This document shows, in pieces, positions 34,010 through 46,679 of a DNA stretch of 64,000 nt (its first letter is position 1; each line of letters starts with the position of its first letter). Origin of the DNA: Phorcus lineatus (lineage: Eukaryota; Mollusca; Gastropoda; Trochida; Trochidae); the NCBI GenBank assembly GCA_921293015.1, contig OV121098.1, forward strand, positions 15,504,161 to 15,568,160, in the 5' to 3' direction. Below the pieces are notes generated by a model, which did not search any database, had not been told where the DNA came from, and saw only the letters and a program-made list of their open reading frames with translations. The translations under genes and the position numbers were made by a program.

Positions 34010-35261
34010 TACCCCCATTCCACCGAGAATACGACCTCACTGCGACCGATTTTTGCCCCCCGGTCGTGCACACTCTTATTCTCTCCCAATGGCATCGCAC
34101 TGATGTCTTGGGAAGGTCCCCATTATCGCTAAAAGTATCTCTCTCACTCGCCATGGATCGCACATTGTCGCAGAAGGGTTTGCGATTTCGATTGTCTGTT
34201 TTCAAAAATCGCACAACTTTTGCGATCGATGCGACTAATGTGCTACTCGCCAATTTCGTCGCAATGGGGTCGTATTAGTCTCAATGGGGTCTTGGTAATG
34301 TCGCATGTCAGTCGCTTGTACTCTCAACTCAATCGTGTAAACTCGCATAGCGATTGCGCTACTTTTCCCTTTGCAAGAGGCTCTATATTTGCTGCCTTCA
34401 CTAATAATGTGATGGCCAACTCTCTCCAAAATTTCGTCAAACAGCTCGACTGGCATTCTCATGTAGTTCTGAAACAAATGTGGATCTTCCTTCTTCAATT
34501 TTTGGACAAGTTGGTAGTACTGACTATTTTCTTGTTTCTCCAATGGGGTGAGCCACTCTCGTACCCACATTGCATGGCGTCGACGCCTTCTTTTCTTTCT
34601 TTTTTTGATGATGTCTCATGACAGCTAAAGTACAATCGCCGATCTTCTGCAGTTCTTGTTGTGTTTCATAAAGCAAACCAGCAGTTAGGACCATTTCATC
34701 TTCCATATTCTACAGGAGAATGCCAGTCGGACTCAGAAAGGCATGAATGCAGCTGCTCGCAGTCATTTTTATACTTCTGACCCGACAGGTCTTGCAAAAA
34801 GTTGTAATGAGGTCGCATTTATCTCAATGCGGTCGTGTGAAATGTCGCCATGGTCGTACTCGAGTCGTACATGACTCGCAAATGTCGTAATGTGGTCTCA
34901 CTTGATCGCAAGCATCGCCAGTCGATCGTAACTTGATCGCATGCTGATCGCAGAAACTGTGGCTGTGGTCTCAGCTTGGTCCTACTCGCTCGCATGACAC
35001 GGATGTGTGATTGTCTGTGGACCTACTTGCGATCTATACGACCGGTCATAACAAACGCAACTCTGTCTCAATGTGCTCGCTACTAGAAGGATATGTGGTT
35101 ACTTTTTTTGTCGCAGTGGAATCGTACAAGTAATTTGGTGGAAACGCAAACGCTAAATTGTTTAAAATTGGTCGCTAAAAAATCTGCGACCGCTGCGATC
35201 AACGTGATCGCGGTGATCGGGGACAGTTGCATATCGGTCGCTGTTCGGTGGAAGGGGGGCA
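34010..35261 (-). mobile_element. PIF/Harbinger-type DNA transposon derivative, 1252 bp
   Basis: The ends are imperfect terminal inverted repeats (TACCCCCATTCCACCGA on the left, TGCCCCCCTTCCACCGA read inward on the right), each followed by GCGACCGAT at slightly different distances. They are flanked by a TAA direct repeat at 34007-34009 and 35262-35264. A 3-bp TWA duplication is the hallmark of PIF/Harbinger insertion. The interior holds an N-terminal transposase remnant on the - strand, and very many TCGC/GCGA tetramers in both subterminal regions. The catalytic part of the transposase is missing, so it is non-autonomous. Confidence 0.85.
34235..34706 (-). pseudogene. Harbinger transposase N-terminal remnant, frameshifted
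   Basis: The first frame (34706 to about 34600) starts MEDEMVLTAGLLYETQQELQ and runs into a lysine-rich stretch. A one-base shift in the A/G-rich run near 34595-34605 then continues as RRRRHAMWVREWLTPLEKQ, followed by YYQLVQKLKKEDPHLFQNYM and FDEILERVGHHI. The RRxxWVRxWL, EDxxxFxNYxRM and FxELLxxVxxxI pattern is typical of the region before the DDE domain in PIF/Harbinger transposases. After about 34300 similarity fades, and the DDE residues are absent. The usual transposase is two to three times longer. Confidence 0.75.
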
Positions 35262-35389
35262 TAAATATGCTAGTGGACAAACTAAACCCTTAAACACCAA
35301 GATAGTCTTATCAATATAATTTTTAAATTAAACAATGACTGGTTCAAATAAAGTCGTCTACGGACAACTTAAAAAGGTTTTAGAAAATC

Positions 35390-35650
35390 AATGGTGAAAT
35401 GAAAGCTTAATTGCTTTGACTTAAGGGCACGATTTAAGATGAGATTTGTTAAACAACTCAGTCGATTTTCAGTTACAATTAACCCTATAGATCGATTTAA
35501 TACCGTGACATAAGCCCATAAGACTAAACCCTGTTGAGCAACTATCGGTGGAACAATATTCCGTGCAGGGAATCTATTGAACTGTTATGTAACCATAGAC
35601 ACTGGGTCGAGGACGGAAATGCTTTTCTTTGAGTATCCTAACATGGAAAC
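35390..35650. repeat. Dispersed repeat, copy 4
   Basis: This is a close mate of 26520-26735, sharing GAGATTTGTTAAACAACTC, AACTGTTATGTAACCATAG and GGGTCGAGGACGGAAATGC. It lies about 130 bp after the Harbinger element. Confidence 0.8.
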
Positions 35651-37619
35651 AATTGACGGATGAGAAAACTGCATAATCTAATTCCATAGATAGATTTAAT
35701 GGAGAAAGCTCACCGATAATGAAATGTCAGAATAACATTGTGTCCCCTCATTTTTATATAACGTCTTTTGATTTGATAAATATCGCCTGAAAAGTCTGAA
35801 AATTCTGGAAAGTCTTCCCCACTGCTTGCCACTTGTAAATTCTCTTCAAAACTGTAGCAAAAGTCATGATTAAAGAAATGAACAAAACGGATATCAATTT
35901 ATATATTCCCATAGGTTTATATCACCTTTCATCTCGCCAAGGATACCAATTTTATTTCTGTCTCTGGGTTGTCCTTTTGGAAAATAATAAATACTGGGAT
36001 ATAGATAAGAGTGGCGTGATTTATATGTTGTATATCTACGCATGAAGCATGACACTCTCTGTATAATCTACTGTGAGTCCGCATTGTGTTGAATCGAAAA
36101 GGTCACCTGCAGAATAGCTTGCCTATGTTTAAAACATCACAGGTAATTTCGATAAGGTTGTGATATTCAATAAGACATTGAGTACTAGACATAATGTCAA
36201 TTTTATTTTAACCATCTATCATATCAAGATATTTATAAATTGGAAATACGAACTACACATCATATGATTTGGTCTTTAAAAAAAGCGATATTTGTTAATA
36301 AGGGCAGCCGAGTTTGATGAATTTCGTAGATAATTCAATGTCCAAATTGAAACAAGTCGATACAAAAATATCAGATTTGTCCGTAAGTGGCGATGACTTT
36401 TAAAACATACATGAAAATGCATCTTCATAAACTGTAATACAGTAATGTCTTTTTGTAATTTAACAAATATTCATTTCGTTTATGAACTAATTTTTGATAT
36501 TTATATTCATGGTGTATTCATTTGTGCTTTACTGTGCCCTTTAATGATTTAATTTTTTTGTATGTTGCTTTTTTAGATACACGATTAAAAAATGTAAACG
36601 AACTATTACACACGATTGGAGATAGTTTGTATACCGCCATTCTTTCAATGAAAACTAATGCGCTATCATATTAAAGTAGACGCCAATTTCTTATCATTGT
36701 TACACATAATGCATAATATATGTTTTCAGAAATCTGCCTACAGCTCTTCGCTCCCCCCTTCCTCACTTGCATTTCTAATAGAGCCAACCAGATAACTTAT
36801 TGACCACCCCTATTTTCAATATTGAGATAGTCTATAGCCCATACGATGATCCACATGATGCTTAGATAGTGCATATTGGGGTGGTATATAAGTTTTGGGT
36901 TGAGTAAATTTCAAAGGGATATCTGTATGAGGTCACACATATCCTCACAAATTTCGAAGACATAGTGAGAATTTTAAAAATATCGAATTGTAAATGAATA
37001 AGCTTTTTAACATATGAGGGATAAATTGGGTTTTCGTGAAATATTCATATGAATGAATACTTCTTGTTTTTGGTGGTTATATGATTTGGGGTTAAAAGCC
37101 GCTTTTAAGAGTATTATAGTTATATCATGGCTATAGGAATTTCCTTATTCATACAGAGTTAGTTACTAATACCAGCTCAGCTGAGTCGGTTCAGGGTCCG
37201 GTGCCAATTTAATGAAAATATATTGTTTGATTTTTGAAATTCTACCCCATGTCAAGTCTTTTGCAAACATTGAGAGTTTTTATTTAATATTTTCTGTTCT
37301 GATTGACGGGTGCTAACGGTTGGAAGGTACATTTGACAAATGTAAAAACAATCACTTCTTGACAATCTTTTTTCTTGAAAGATATCTCAAAACGATTGAT
37401 TCAAATAAAAGTAAAGATAAAGGGTCAAATATCAAATTACAGATAAAAGTTCGAGAAGTGACCAGACACCTACTGGACAAAAATAATTAGGTATATTTAA
37501 AAAATTCAGAATTTATTAACGAATTATTTCTCAACTTATTTTATCCAGTATATACCAATGTTAGACCATTCAGAAACAGTGTGAAACTCATGTGACAAGT
37601 GTCAGGAATTCACAGCAAT
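35651..37619. other. AT-rich stretch, nothing assigned
   Basis: I see no gene, defined repeat or splice-supported frame here. Confidence 0.3.
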
Positions 37620-37629
37620 CGTTTCTGAC

Positions 37630-37895
37630 CCCTATGTTATGTGTGTCAAAACAGCTTTATCAAGGATAGAACCACTAAAGAGTATGTCAAAGTTTAGCAA
37701 CAGTTTCAAGATCAATCGGTGGTCATTTGTCAAGACGAGACATATAGCTACAGCTCTCAAGTTGTGTGCGTCAGAACAACCCTTTCAGGGATAGAAACAG
37801 CAAAGACAATGTCAAAGTTTAACAACAGTTTCAAGAATCAATCTGTCGCCTCTTGTCACGACCAGATATCTAGCTCTGGCTCTAATAACTTGTGT
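37630..37895 (+). repeat. Two tandem ~115-bp units of a dispersed repeat
   Basis: The blocks GGATAGAACCACTAAAGAGT / GGATAGAAACAGCAAAGACA and ATGTCAAAGTTTAGCAACAG / ATGTCAAAGTTTAACAACAG repeat at an offset of about 115 bp. A third copy lies at 51480-51595, where it also adjoins a (TG)n tract. Confidence 0.75.
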
Positions 37896-37997
37896 GTGCG
37901 TGCATGTGTGCGTGCGTGCATGTGTGAGTATGTATGTGTGCGTGCATGCGTGCGTGCGTGAGTGTGTGTGTGCGTGTATGCGTGTGTGTGTTTTTAC
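37890..37997. repeat. (TG/CG)n microsatellite
   Basis: Runs of TGTG, TGCG and CATG alternate purine and pyrimidine for about 105 bp. Such sequence can adopt Z-DNA. The cysteine-rich frames read through it (CVRAC type) are artefacts. Confidence 0.9.
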
Positions 37998-38150
37998 AAC
38001 ATTGCGAGGACCTAGTATTGAAAGCACACCAACGAACCGAGGACGTTCAGGAATCCGAGGACTTGCACTCTGGTCCTCACATTGTTATGTTATTTTTTAC
38101 ATCAGTGATATGTAAAACGGCTTTTTAAGCAATAATAGAGAAGTCCTCGT
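37998..38150. repeat. GAGGAC/GTCCTC-rich dispersed repeat fragment
   Basis: It contains CGAGGACCTAG, CCGAGGACTTGCA and GGTCCTCAC, all resembling sequence at 51180-51460, next to a shared (TG)n tract. Confidence 0.5.
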
Positions 38151-40207
38151 TTCGGGGTGTTTTACGTGCATTTTAGCACACTTAGTATGTGCTATACACA
38201 CTTTACTCCCCATGTTAAGCGAGACTGGAAATGTGCTTAGCTAGTTAACCAATGAGATTCATCATGACATTGACCAATCAGAGTCGCCGTTATCTAAGGC
38301 CATCCATCTCATTCAAGTGCTCGTTCTACAGGCTTTCTGGCCAAAATATTTGCATGATCTATGCTCATCATTCTTATGATTGAATACATTGGAATGAAAT
38401 AGAGCAAAAGTGAAATTAACATTTAAACCATGAAAGAATAATGCATAAAATATCGGAAATATATTTTTTGAAATCCAAGCGATTGTCACTAAGTTTATTT
38501 CCTAATTCTGTGAATCTAATTTTCCTAATCATATGTCCAAATCGCTGTATTTTCTGTCAGATCTATCCCAAAACTTGTGTTAGCGGCCATTTCATGGTGC
38601 GTTATCGACTTCATTGAAGACGACCATACATGTTGTCTGTAATGACATTGCGCAACTAATGACTGCTGAAAAAGTACAACAAGGGATCCAAGATTGTCCC
38701 CGCCTTATAATTTGTACAACATATTGTACAAAAGTATACTTACAAGAACATTTCATTCCAAGCTACAATCGTAACTCGTTTAGTAAGGATTAAATTAAAA
38801 CTCGGATAATTAAGTATAAGGATCCCCTTAAGTATAAGAGGATAACAGTTGGGCTGAATTCATTCTGCAAAGTTTATTGCTCAATGTGGGAAACGCTCGA
38901 ACCAGCTAGGGTAGACAGACAGATAGATAAAGTATTTTGTTTGAGTCTCATTTCAATTATTGTACAAAGACTACTTTACATGATAGACAAATAAAAATGA
39001 TAATGCCTTGAGCCACTTGATTAGGAGTTACAAGTTACTAAAATGAAAATGATATAAAATCATTGTTCAAAGTTTACGAGCAAGGAATGTGAAAAAAGGA
39101 AATGGTGACCGCAGTTCACCTGCAGACTTTAAAGTTTTGACACCCAAACAGAACAGAGGTTTATTATTTTTCTAGCTTTTAACGGGGCTTAATTGAGTTC
39201 AGAGAGATTGTTCAGCATCAGTGAGTTAACATATATATAGGCAACATTATTTCTTCTTAAAACTGTTATAACACTACAACTGTTGAGAAAATATACCGAT
39301 GAAAATAGAAAATGTAATGTGTTTTACTCGTCATGTGAAATAATTAACAAAAAGATAACAAAAGGTTTTACATTATTTATCATATAATTTATCATACGCG
39401 AGTGATTTGGGGTAAACTTCGCTTTCAAGATTATATTACTAAATACGATTGTAGAAGATCAGAATCTTAAATTAATTCTTTACAACAATGGCGTCGTAAG
39501 CAATAGATAACTTCATTTAATTGCAAAATATGTGATTTCATTTGAAATAAATTTTTACTTTAAAAAAGCTTTAACATCAGTATGAGAGTGGTATAATGAA
39601 CAAAATATTGTTGCATTGTTTACAAAACAACACATTAATCTAAGACAGGATAAGTTGAGAAGTTAGTTTCTAAGTATTTGCTAGTGTACTAGAGTAGTGC
39701 AACAGAACCAGTTACATTGGGAACATACCCCAGCTGTTATCAATTAGTTACAGCATTAAATGAAGACGGGGTCATCAGATAAGCCGCATGACTGACAGTC
39801 ACTTTAACTGACACCCTTGTAAATTTCTGACCCCCCGCTGTCAACATCGAGGAACAGTGGTAGTATTGTAGCCTCCTGAACTAAGCTTTCTTATCTGGTC
39901 ATAGTCGCTATATCATCTTAAAATACAGCAGTGACGTCATTGTATTGTTTCAATCATACATTATCCTACAAGAATCTACTGCTTCTATGTGGACAATTGA
40001 GCAATAATAATTTTAAGATGGTCCCCGGAAGGGAATTGGTTTCATTATTTGATAACACAACATCATCCTCTGAAGAAATGTCTTCGAAGTGTGGATACTC
40101 GGCCATGTCTTCCCACTCAACAACAAAATTGCCATACATAATGTCTAAGTTGAATTAAGACCACCTTCCTTTTATACCAAATCCCAAGCTGATTGCGGTT
40201 TCAAACG
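38151..40207. other. AT-rich stretch, nothing assigned
   Basis: No supported gene. A short + frame at 39931-40158 has no recognisable motif. Confidence 0.3.
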
Positions 40208-40380
40208 TCTTGCACGTGAATTAAGCTGGTAACGTTGCACGTACATTAAGAATGTACTAGCTAGATGGATACATTGCACGTGCATTAAGAATGTACTGGC
40301 GAAATGGTAACGTTGCACGTGCATTAAGAATGTACCGGCAAGATGGTTACGTTGCACGTGCATTAAGAATGACCGGTGAA
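40208..40380. repeat. 39-bp tandem repeat with CACGTG core
   Basis: Units start at 40228, 40267, 40306 and 40345, exactly 39 bp apart, with a degenerate unit before them. Most carry GCACGTGC, a palindromic E-box (one unit reads GCACGTAC), followed by ATTAAGAATG. A repeat peptide read on the - strand is a by-product of the period being a multiple of three. Confidence 0.9.
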
Positions 40381-40533
40381 CGAGTTGGGACCATCTCAAA
40401 TTTTGTTAAAGGATTTTGTTTTATTGAAAAACGTTTTTTGTGTTATAATTATGCAATGAAATACGAATGTTATTATCATAAACCAAAGCAGGTCATACAA
40501 AAAACACTTTAAACTAGGCTGTATTTTAAGTCA

Positions 40534-40633
40534 GATAACATACTCGTAACCGTACATTCGTGAAAACAATGTCCTCGCCGCTTCGCGGCTCGTACATTCT
40601 TTTTCACGCATGTACGGTTACTTGTATGTTATC
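40534..40633. mobile_element. Fold-back element, ~100 bp
   Basis: GATAACATACTCGTAACCGT on the left pairs with ACGGTTACTTGTATGTTATC on the right. The centre contains GCCGCTTCGCGGC, itself a palindrome. Confidence 0.8.
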
Positions 40634-42504
40634 CTTAACGTATTTCCCTATTGACCAGAAATAGGGAATACAACTTTATGGCTGTTTAAACTAAGTCTAT
40701 GCTATCCCTATAAACTTGCTCTGGGTACAATGTGGTCGAAGAATTGAAGTCGATCTCTTTGAGAGTAATCAAATGAAAAGACAATATTATGGCTTTATTG
40801 AAGACAATTAGTATTTGTTAGGTTTTAAATTCACTGTGTGTTATGGTGTTACCAAACATATTAGTTCTTCTTGTATTTATCATTACTTCAATAACAACAC
40901 AGTTTTGGTAATTCTATGGTAGTACTCTTTTACAAACCCATCTTTGCTACATTATGACAGGTTTCTAAACAAACACAATGTTTTGTTATGAAACAAATCG
41001 TGTAATGTTTGTATCAACGTGTTGTCTGTCAATTTGGAAACATGAAATGTTTTGAGTCCGGTCAGTTAGATATTAACAATAACAATAAGTATTGTATAAA
41101 AGATCAATAAGCAGGAAAACATCACAATGTCTTATTTATCCTTTGTTACAGGCCTCACATACGCTGTGTGAAAAAAAGAGGATATATGATAAATGGACGG
41201 TGTCACAATTGAAGTTGTGATAGTTCACATAACTAGTACTATCACAAGTTAATTTAAAAAATCAGTATCTTTTCCACCAATTTATCATAAAACTATAATC
41301 TGTATAAAGCTTATATGTACCTATATACTTTCTATATTCAATCAACGGTTGAAGACCCAGATTACTCTTTACTGCTAAAATATGCCAAAACAAAAAAACT
41401 ATTAAGACATTATAAATTAAACTCAGAGAGATTAGATATACTTCGTCTTTAAAGCAACGGGCCTTTGAGGTGTGATAAAAATTCTTTAAGCTTACTGCTG
41501 TAGTTTCTACCCTCTCACTTTAGGGTAATCTATGTATCATAAATGTACATATATTATATTCACTGTATTATGATATCTACACATGACATTGAACATGACA
41601 ATATTAAATATTTTCAGTCCGGTCCGTTGGAAATAAGCAATAAGAAGTATACAAGTTCAATATCCAGGTAAACATTCTAAAGGGATTTAGTGTTATGTAT
41701 CCGTCATACATATATTATGGAAAGATGGAGCGAGGAGGGTTACATTCAAAGTTTTAAAAATAATTGTACAGGAATATACATTACTAAATGAGTCATTGTA
41801 GGTGCTCTTTGTGAGTTCAAGTTTAGCATAAAGAGCTAGATATCGTAATGATGATGCATTTCAGTTATAACTTTGGCGACAACTGATAAAGGTTATGATT
41901 TCGATAGGTCACTTTGAGCGGGGAAATTGTAGCGCAAATCTTCATAAAAGGGACGGTAAAACGTGAAATTAACTTCGGCTAATGTAGAATTAAATAAAGG
42001 ACATAATCAGCCATACTCAGGAATGGACATTTCCCTGCCTTTGTTTACCATTAGGTCTAATAGCTTCATTCAATATTTGACAAAAATGAAACTGAAGGAA
42101 ATTACAATTTAGTTTATTTCTATTAAAAAACAATCTATAAAAGATAGCGTCAACGATATCTATAGAACATAGCACCTTATTCACAGGCCTACAGTACAAA
42201 CATGATACAAATGTAAAAGGTATTGTCATGTCAAAACATCTTCACAGTTATAATATTCTTATACTTCTTTATGTCCAACGTTTCATACAGTCATAAATAT
42301 ATATAACTTATAATCGGTTAATAAACTTAAAATTCATTCATAATTCTTTGTACGTAACTTAAACTGATAAATACAAGTTGATAACTTGAGGATAAGAATA
42401 GTATCATCATTATTTAGCAGGAGAGAGATTTTTAACCTATTTGAATGTATAAAATAGTATTGAGGGATATGGCGTTTTCTTAGTCAGCATACAAAAGAAA
42501 ACTT
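40634..42504. other. AT-rich stretch, nothing assigned
   Basis: I see no gene or definable repeat here. Confidence 0.3.
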
Positions 42505-42966
42505 ATAGAGCCACTCCGTGATTTTCATAACATATCATTTACCTTTGATACAAACCTAAATGTCATATGTGGTGATATAAAATCAAAACTTCTTAACTTT
42601 TCATGTCCAAAAGACATATTTATGACAAATACCGGTTTTGCATGGAAATCTAAATACAACCTTATAAATGCACAGATTTCATGTCCAATTTACATGGATG
42701 CTAGTTACATAACCTAACAAATGCTTTCAACTCATAACTGCCCTCCTGGCTGTTTTAGATAAGTCTCCAAAATTACGTTTGACGATTTGACGCGCCCCAC
42801 TGTCCGGTTTTCGATCATAATTGCGACGTTCTACCTTCATCTGGTCACTGTAAGAAACCAATCAGCTTTGAAATGTGTCTTTTTGGTTACAGTCGATACT
42901 TCGCTATAAAATGACACCATTGATTAAGCATATATGACTCGAACAACTCACGGAGTGGCTCTCTAA
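42505..42966. mobile_element. MITE, AGAGCCACTCCGTGA family, copy 2 (reverse orientation)
   Basis: The left end is AGAGCCACTCCGTGATTTTC and the right end is CTCACGGAGTGGCTCTCT. The whole element is the reverse complement of 20283-20736 with scattered changes; for example ATGTCATATGTGGTGATATA matches the mirrored block in copy 1. Confidence 0.9.
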
Positions 42967-43399
42967 AAGGAAAGGATGTTCGTCTTCCAAACAATTAAGA
43001 TAACGCAACTACACATTCGTTTTTCTGTTGCTTTGTTATAATATCTTCCAGTTTCTTTTACTAAAGCGTGCAGATTACATTCAGGAATTTCCTTAGATTT
43101 GGTTAACGCAAATAATACTCTCTGTATGAGAAAGATTTAAACATTCTGTAGTGAAAAAAATTGTTTGAAATTGACAGTGACGTAGCCCATCTCTTTCAGT
43201 CTATGTTTAACATTATTAACAAAATTTAAATGGAAATTAACATCCTGACTCTACAATATATACCCATATCCATTGGTATCTAATAGCTCCTGAATGTTCA
43301 ATTCGTCTTTCTTAAAAGCTAGATCATATCGTATTACAGCCGTGGATATCTATAAGAGGGCATATTAAAAAGACACATCCAAAATTGTACCAATCTTGC
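42967..43399. other. AT-rich stretch, nothing assigned
   Basis: It lies between the MITE and the LINE relic. No feature is supported. Confidence 0.3.
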
Positions 43400-44100
43400 T
43401 ATAGCATAAATATGAATGGGACATCTTCCGCATTATTCTAATACCATATTATAAGGGTTGTTTGCCTTCACTACCAGAAATCTTTATATTTAAGTGTATT
43501 TTCTCAATAACTTCAAAATCTTTAAATCCCAACAGCTCTGACCCATACAATAAAATCGGAAGAATTTCCTAATCATGTATTTTGGAAAATGATTTGAAAT
43601 CAATATCAAAAGCTTTTTCAATATACTTTTAAGAAAACAAATGAGTACTTTTTCGGGCTGAGTTGAACAATATTGTGCATGTGCTTAGTAAAGACGATTT
43701 GAAAAATAAGCTCCAAGATATGATATGACTTTATTATACCACTTTTCTTTTCTAGACAGCTAAGTCCGTTTTTTAATACTTTTACTTTTCTTTTTTTTTC
43801 AATATTGATAATTAACTCTGCAACATCACAGTAACGTTTTCATTCAGTTATAAGTGGCTGTATAGTCCGACAATACTGGTCGAAATAGTATCACATAGTC
43901 GGCAAACAACAGTATGAAGATAATTCCGTGAAATAGGGGTGTAACTGAACGCCATGAACCTGCCTTGAATCATAGAAGCAACTTAACTTATCAACATAAA
44001 TTGTCTTAAGCCAACATTTTTCTAACATGTTGTTTAATATTAGTGTGTGTAAACTGGAATCATAACTATGGCCATAGATAGGTTCGTTAGAGAACATAAG
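43400..44100 (-). pseudogene. LINE reverse-transcriptase relic
   Basis: On the - strand, in shifting frames, it reads VHGVQLHPYFTE, then LLFADYVILF, a lysine-rich remnant, and finally ILPILLYGSELLGFKDFEVI. These match HGVQMFPDLLE, LLFADDVVLI and IKPILLYSSEIWGFQRFDCI in the LINE at 11188-13086. The second catalytic aspartate is replaced by tyrosine, and stops and frameshifts are frequent. It is a dead copy of the same or a sister family. Confidence 0.75.
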
Positions 44101-46679
44101 ACCATGAATACATTTAAATCCTATTTTATACCTGTTAAAACTATCAGTTATTAGAGTTATTTAAATTGATATCCAAGTGCTATGGACAAATGTTATGGAA
44201 TAAGAGTAATGTTCTGTGTTATCAAAAAAAATTCAGAAAGTAATTATCATGGTTTCAATTTTGAGTTTAAAAAATTGGGGAGAACAAAGGGAATAACAAA
44301 CTAGATAGCTACCTACATTCACAAGCCAAAGGAGTAGCATATACCCAAAACCTCTCATATTTTCACATTTAAGAAGTTGTTCCTTTTGTGGTGTACACAA
44401 TTTGACATCGCTCTTCAAATAATAACCCTGTATAACTTTTGAAGCTGTCCCTCTATCCCTATTTGAAAAAGATAATCTAACACCACCATCAAATGCATTG
44501 AAAAAACAAGATTAAAGGATATGGCAAAACTTCATTCAAGTTTGATATTAGTATTAGAAAGAAGTTTCATAAGAAAAGTTGTAGACACAATACCAAAGTT
44601 TACTACTGTAATTTAAAAACGGTGAAATGGTCGTAGAAATAGATATATTATTAATTGCAAGGCATTAACCTTGTAACACTATATTTTACCAATCCGTTTC
44701 TGTTTTATGTCAAACATTAGATATGTTTAAACCTTTTGGATAACTTACAACAAAATTATTTCAGAGAGGATACTGATTTATGAAGCATTACCCAGATAAA
44801 TGGTGTACACGTAGCTAGGCTAAGAAATAGTTTGATCATTTATTGTTCTTTCATCCATTATATTAATTTCTTCTATCTCTTCATTGATGTTCAATAGATA
44901 ATGTTTTACACAATAATTGACAATATTCGTTTCAACATTGGATTGTCTCGTCTTGCCTGAATGACCGATGTCTTCTTCAAACCTGATAATGAATAATAGT
45001 CAAGTTACTTATGTAAAGAACATTAATGGCACTCTTCCTGTACATAGAAGTTGTGCATGTTTTGTTTTAAAACACGTATAGCACAACATAGATGAAATAA
45101 AATCATAAATAATGATTATGTTTTATCTGTAATCTGTCTGTATCTGAATTAGAATCAGGTTGTCATCCCGACACTGCAATGTTTTGCTACGTCTTAAGAC
45201 ATCATTTATGAATAGATTATATAGATATTATAACCCGATGGAGTATGTCAATGACTTTTCAGAAAAAAGTGTGAATATAGATGATATTTGGTCTAACAGA
45301 CATTTTATTATTTCACTATTTAATAAATAGTTAAATAGAAAAGTTTGTACATGGGTGTCCTAGTGCAATCTGTTAAGAGTATTCTAAATATTGTCCCTTT
45401 GTTGGTATTCGATCGAAATATGTTTTATTATTCTAAAATGGTAGTTCAACAAAGATTCATAATGGTAAATTATGCACAAAAGCAAAAGAACGGATACCCC
45501 GTCGAACTTTTACTGTATGAATAACTGTAATTGCAGACATCTGTTTCATATCTGTTTGACCTGTGGACGAGATGAGGTCAGGACGTTGCTGCTGGTAATT
45601 TGGACATGCCAAGATAGCTGTTCATCCTCTCTGTTACTTAATTGCCACGACCACCATGCTGTCGACAAGTGACAAGCAATGGTTTCATTACTACCTTTCT
45701 TGATGGGTATTTCTCGCAAATCGCAATATTTTTTTAAAAACTTAAAGTTTTACGTGCTAAAGTCAAAGAGAAAAATCTCTGAAGCATCTTATAGTTTATC
45801 TAATGATTGTTCACATTTCAAAAACAATTTAATTGCTGATAAAATATATTTTGATAATCAATAGTAAATTGAATTTTTTGCATTGACAATGCATGTAATA
45901 CAAGGTCGTCGCTCATTGGGTGATTTTTAAATAAAACTGTATATGGCTGAAATAATCGCCATTTTTTCGGCATAATAATCCGTTGACTAGAATGTTTTTC
46001 AATGAAATAGCTGAAAACACATCTGCCTCAGAAGCTTAGGGGACAACAATTTGGGAAGGGGTGCCCCCTTACAACACAAAGAAAGACATCGTGAATATAA
46101 TATAAAACTGAAATGTGAAGGTTTTCTGTTTATTTGATCTCTTATTATTGAGGGACTTTTACGAAATGTTATGAACGGTTTCTTTTGTTGTGCCATAAAC
46201 ATGGTAGACTTTTGAAAGGTAAGGGGTGGTTGTGCTCAATATCAGGCAAACAAGTAAAAGACAGCTGTTATTTGAAGCAATAAGAATGGTAATAGGTATA
46301 TGGTATTATCGTACCTAAATGACCATTTTATTCCAATTTGTACCATCTTATAAACACTGGGTGTAACACAGAAAACTTTGGTTGAACAGGTTTTGAAAGT
46401 ATTATTATTCTCAAATCGTCGGTTTGAAATTGGAGTCAACTGATAGATGTTATATCATATATTTGATGTTAAATTCTGCCTATAAGTACTTCTTTCGAAG
46501 TGAGATCTAGTAGTCACCCATTTTAAATGTGCTTGAAAGATTCCATAAGCAGATGTTGTGTTTTTCTAGAAATATGCCAAACATTGCGTCTCAAACAACA
46601 ATACGAAAATACAATATATAAAAAATTATCAATTATCAATATAGTCTGGATGAATGTTAGGTTTTAATAGTGTAATCTC
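44101..46679. other. AT-rich stretch, no supported gene
   Basis: Several short open frames exist on both strands. One at 45472-45672 reads NNCNCRHLFHICLTCG, a cysteine/histidine pattern that may be chance. Confidence 0.25.

Noticed and set aside
37719..38128. Cysteine-rich frames (CVRACVRAC type)
   Set aside because: They read through a (TG/CG)n microsatellite on both strands and in several frames.
40172..40399. Repeat peptide FLMHVQR on the - strand
   Set aside because: 39 is a multiple of three; the peptide is a by-product of the CACGTG array.
45472..45672. Zinc-finger protein fragment (NNCNCRHLFHICLTCG)
   Set aside because: The cysteine/histidine spacing is suggestive, but nothing upstream or downstream supports a gene or a retroelement; it may be chance.
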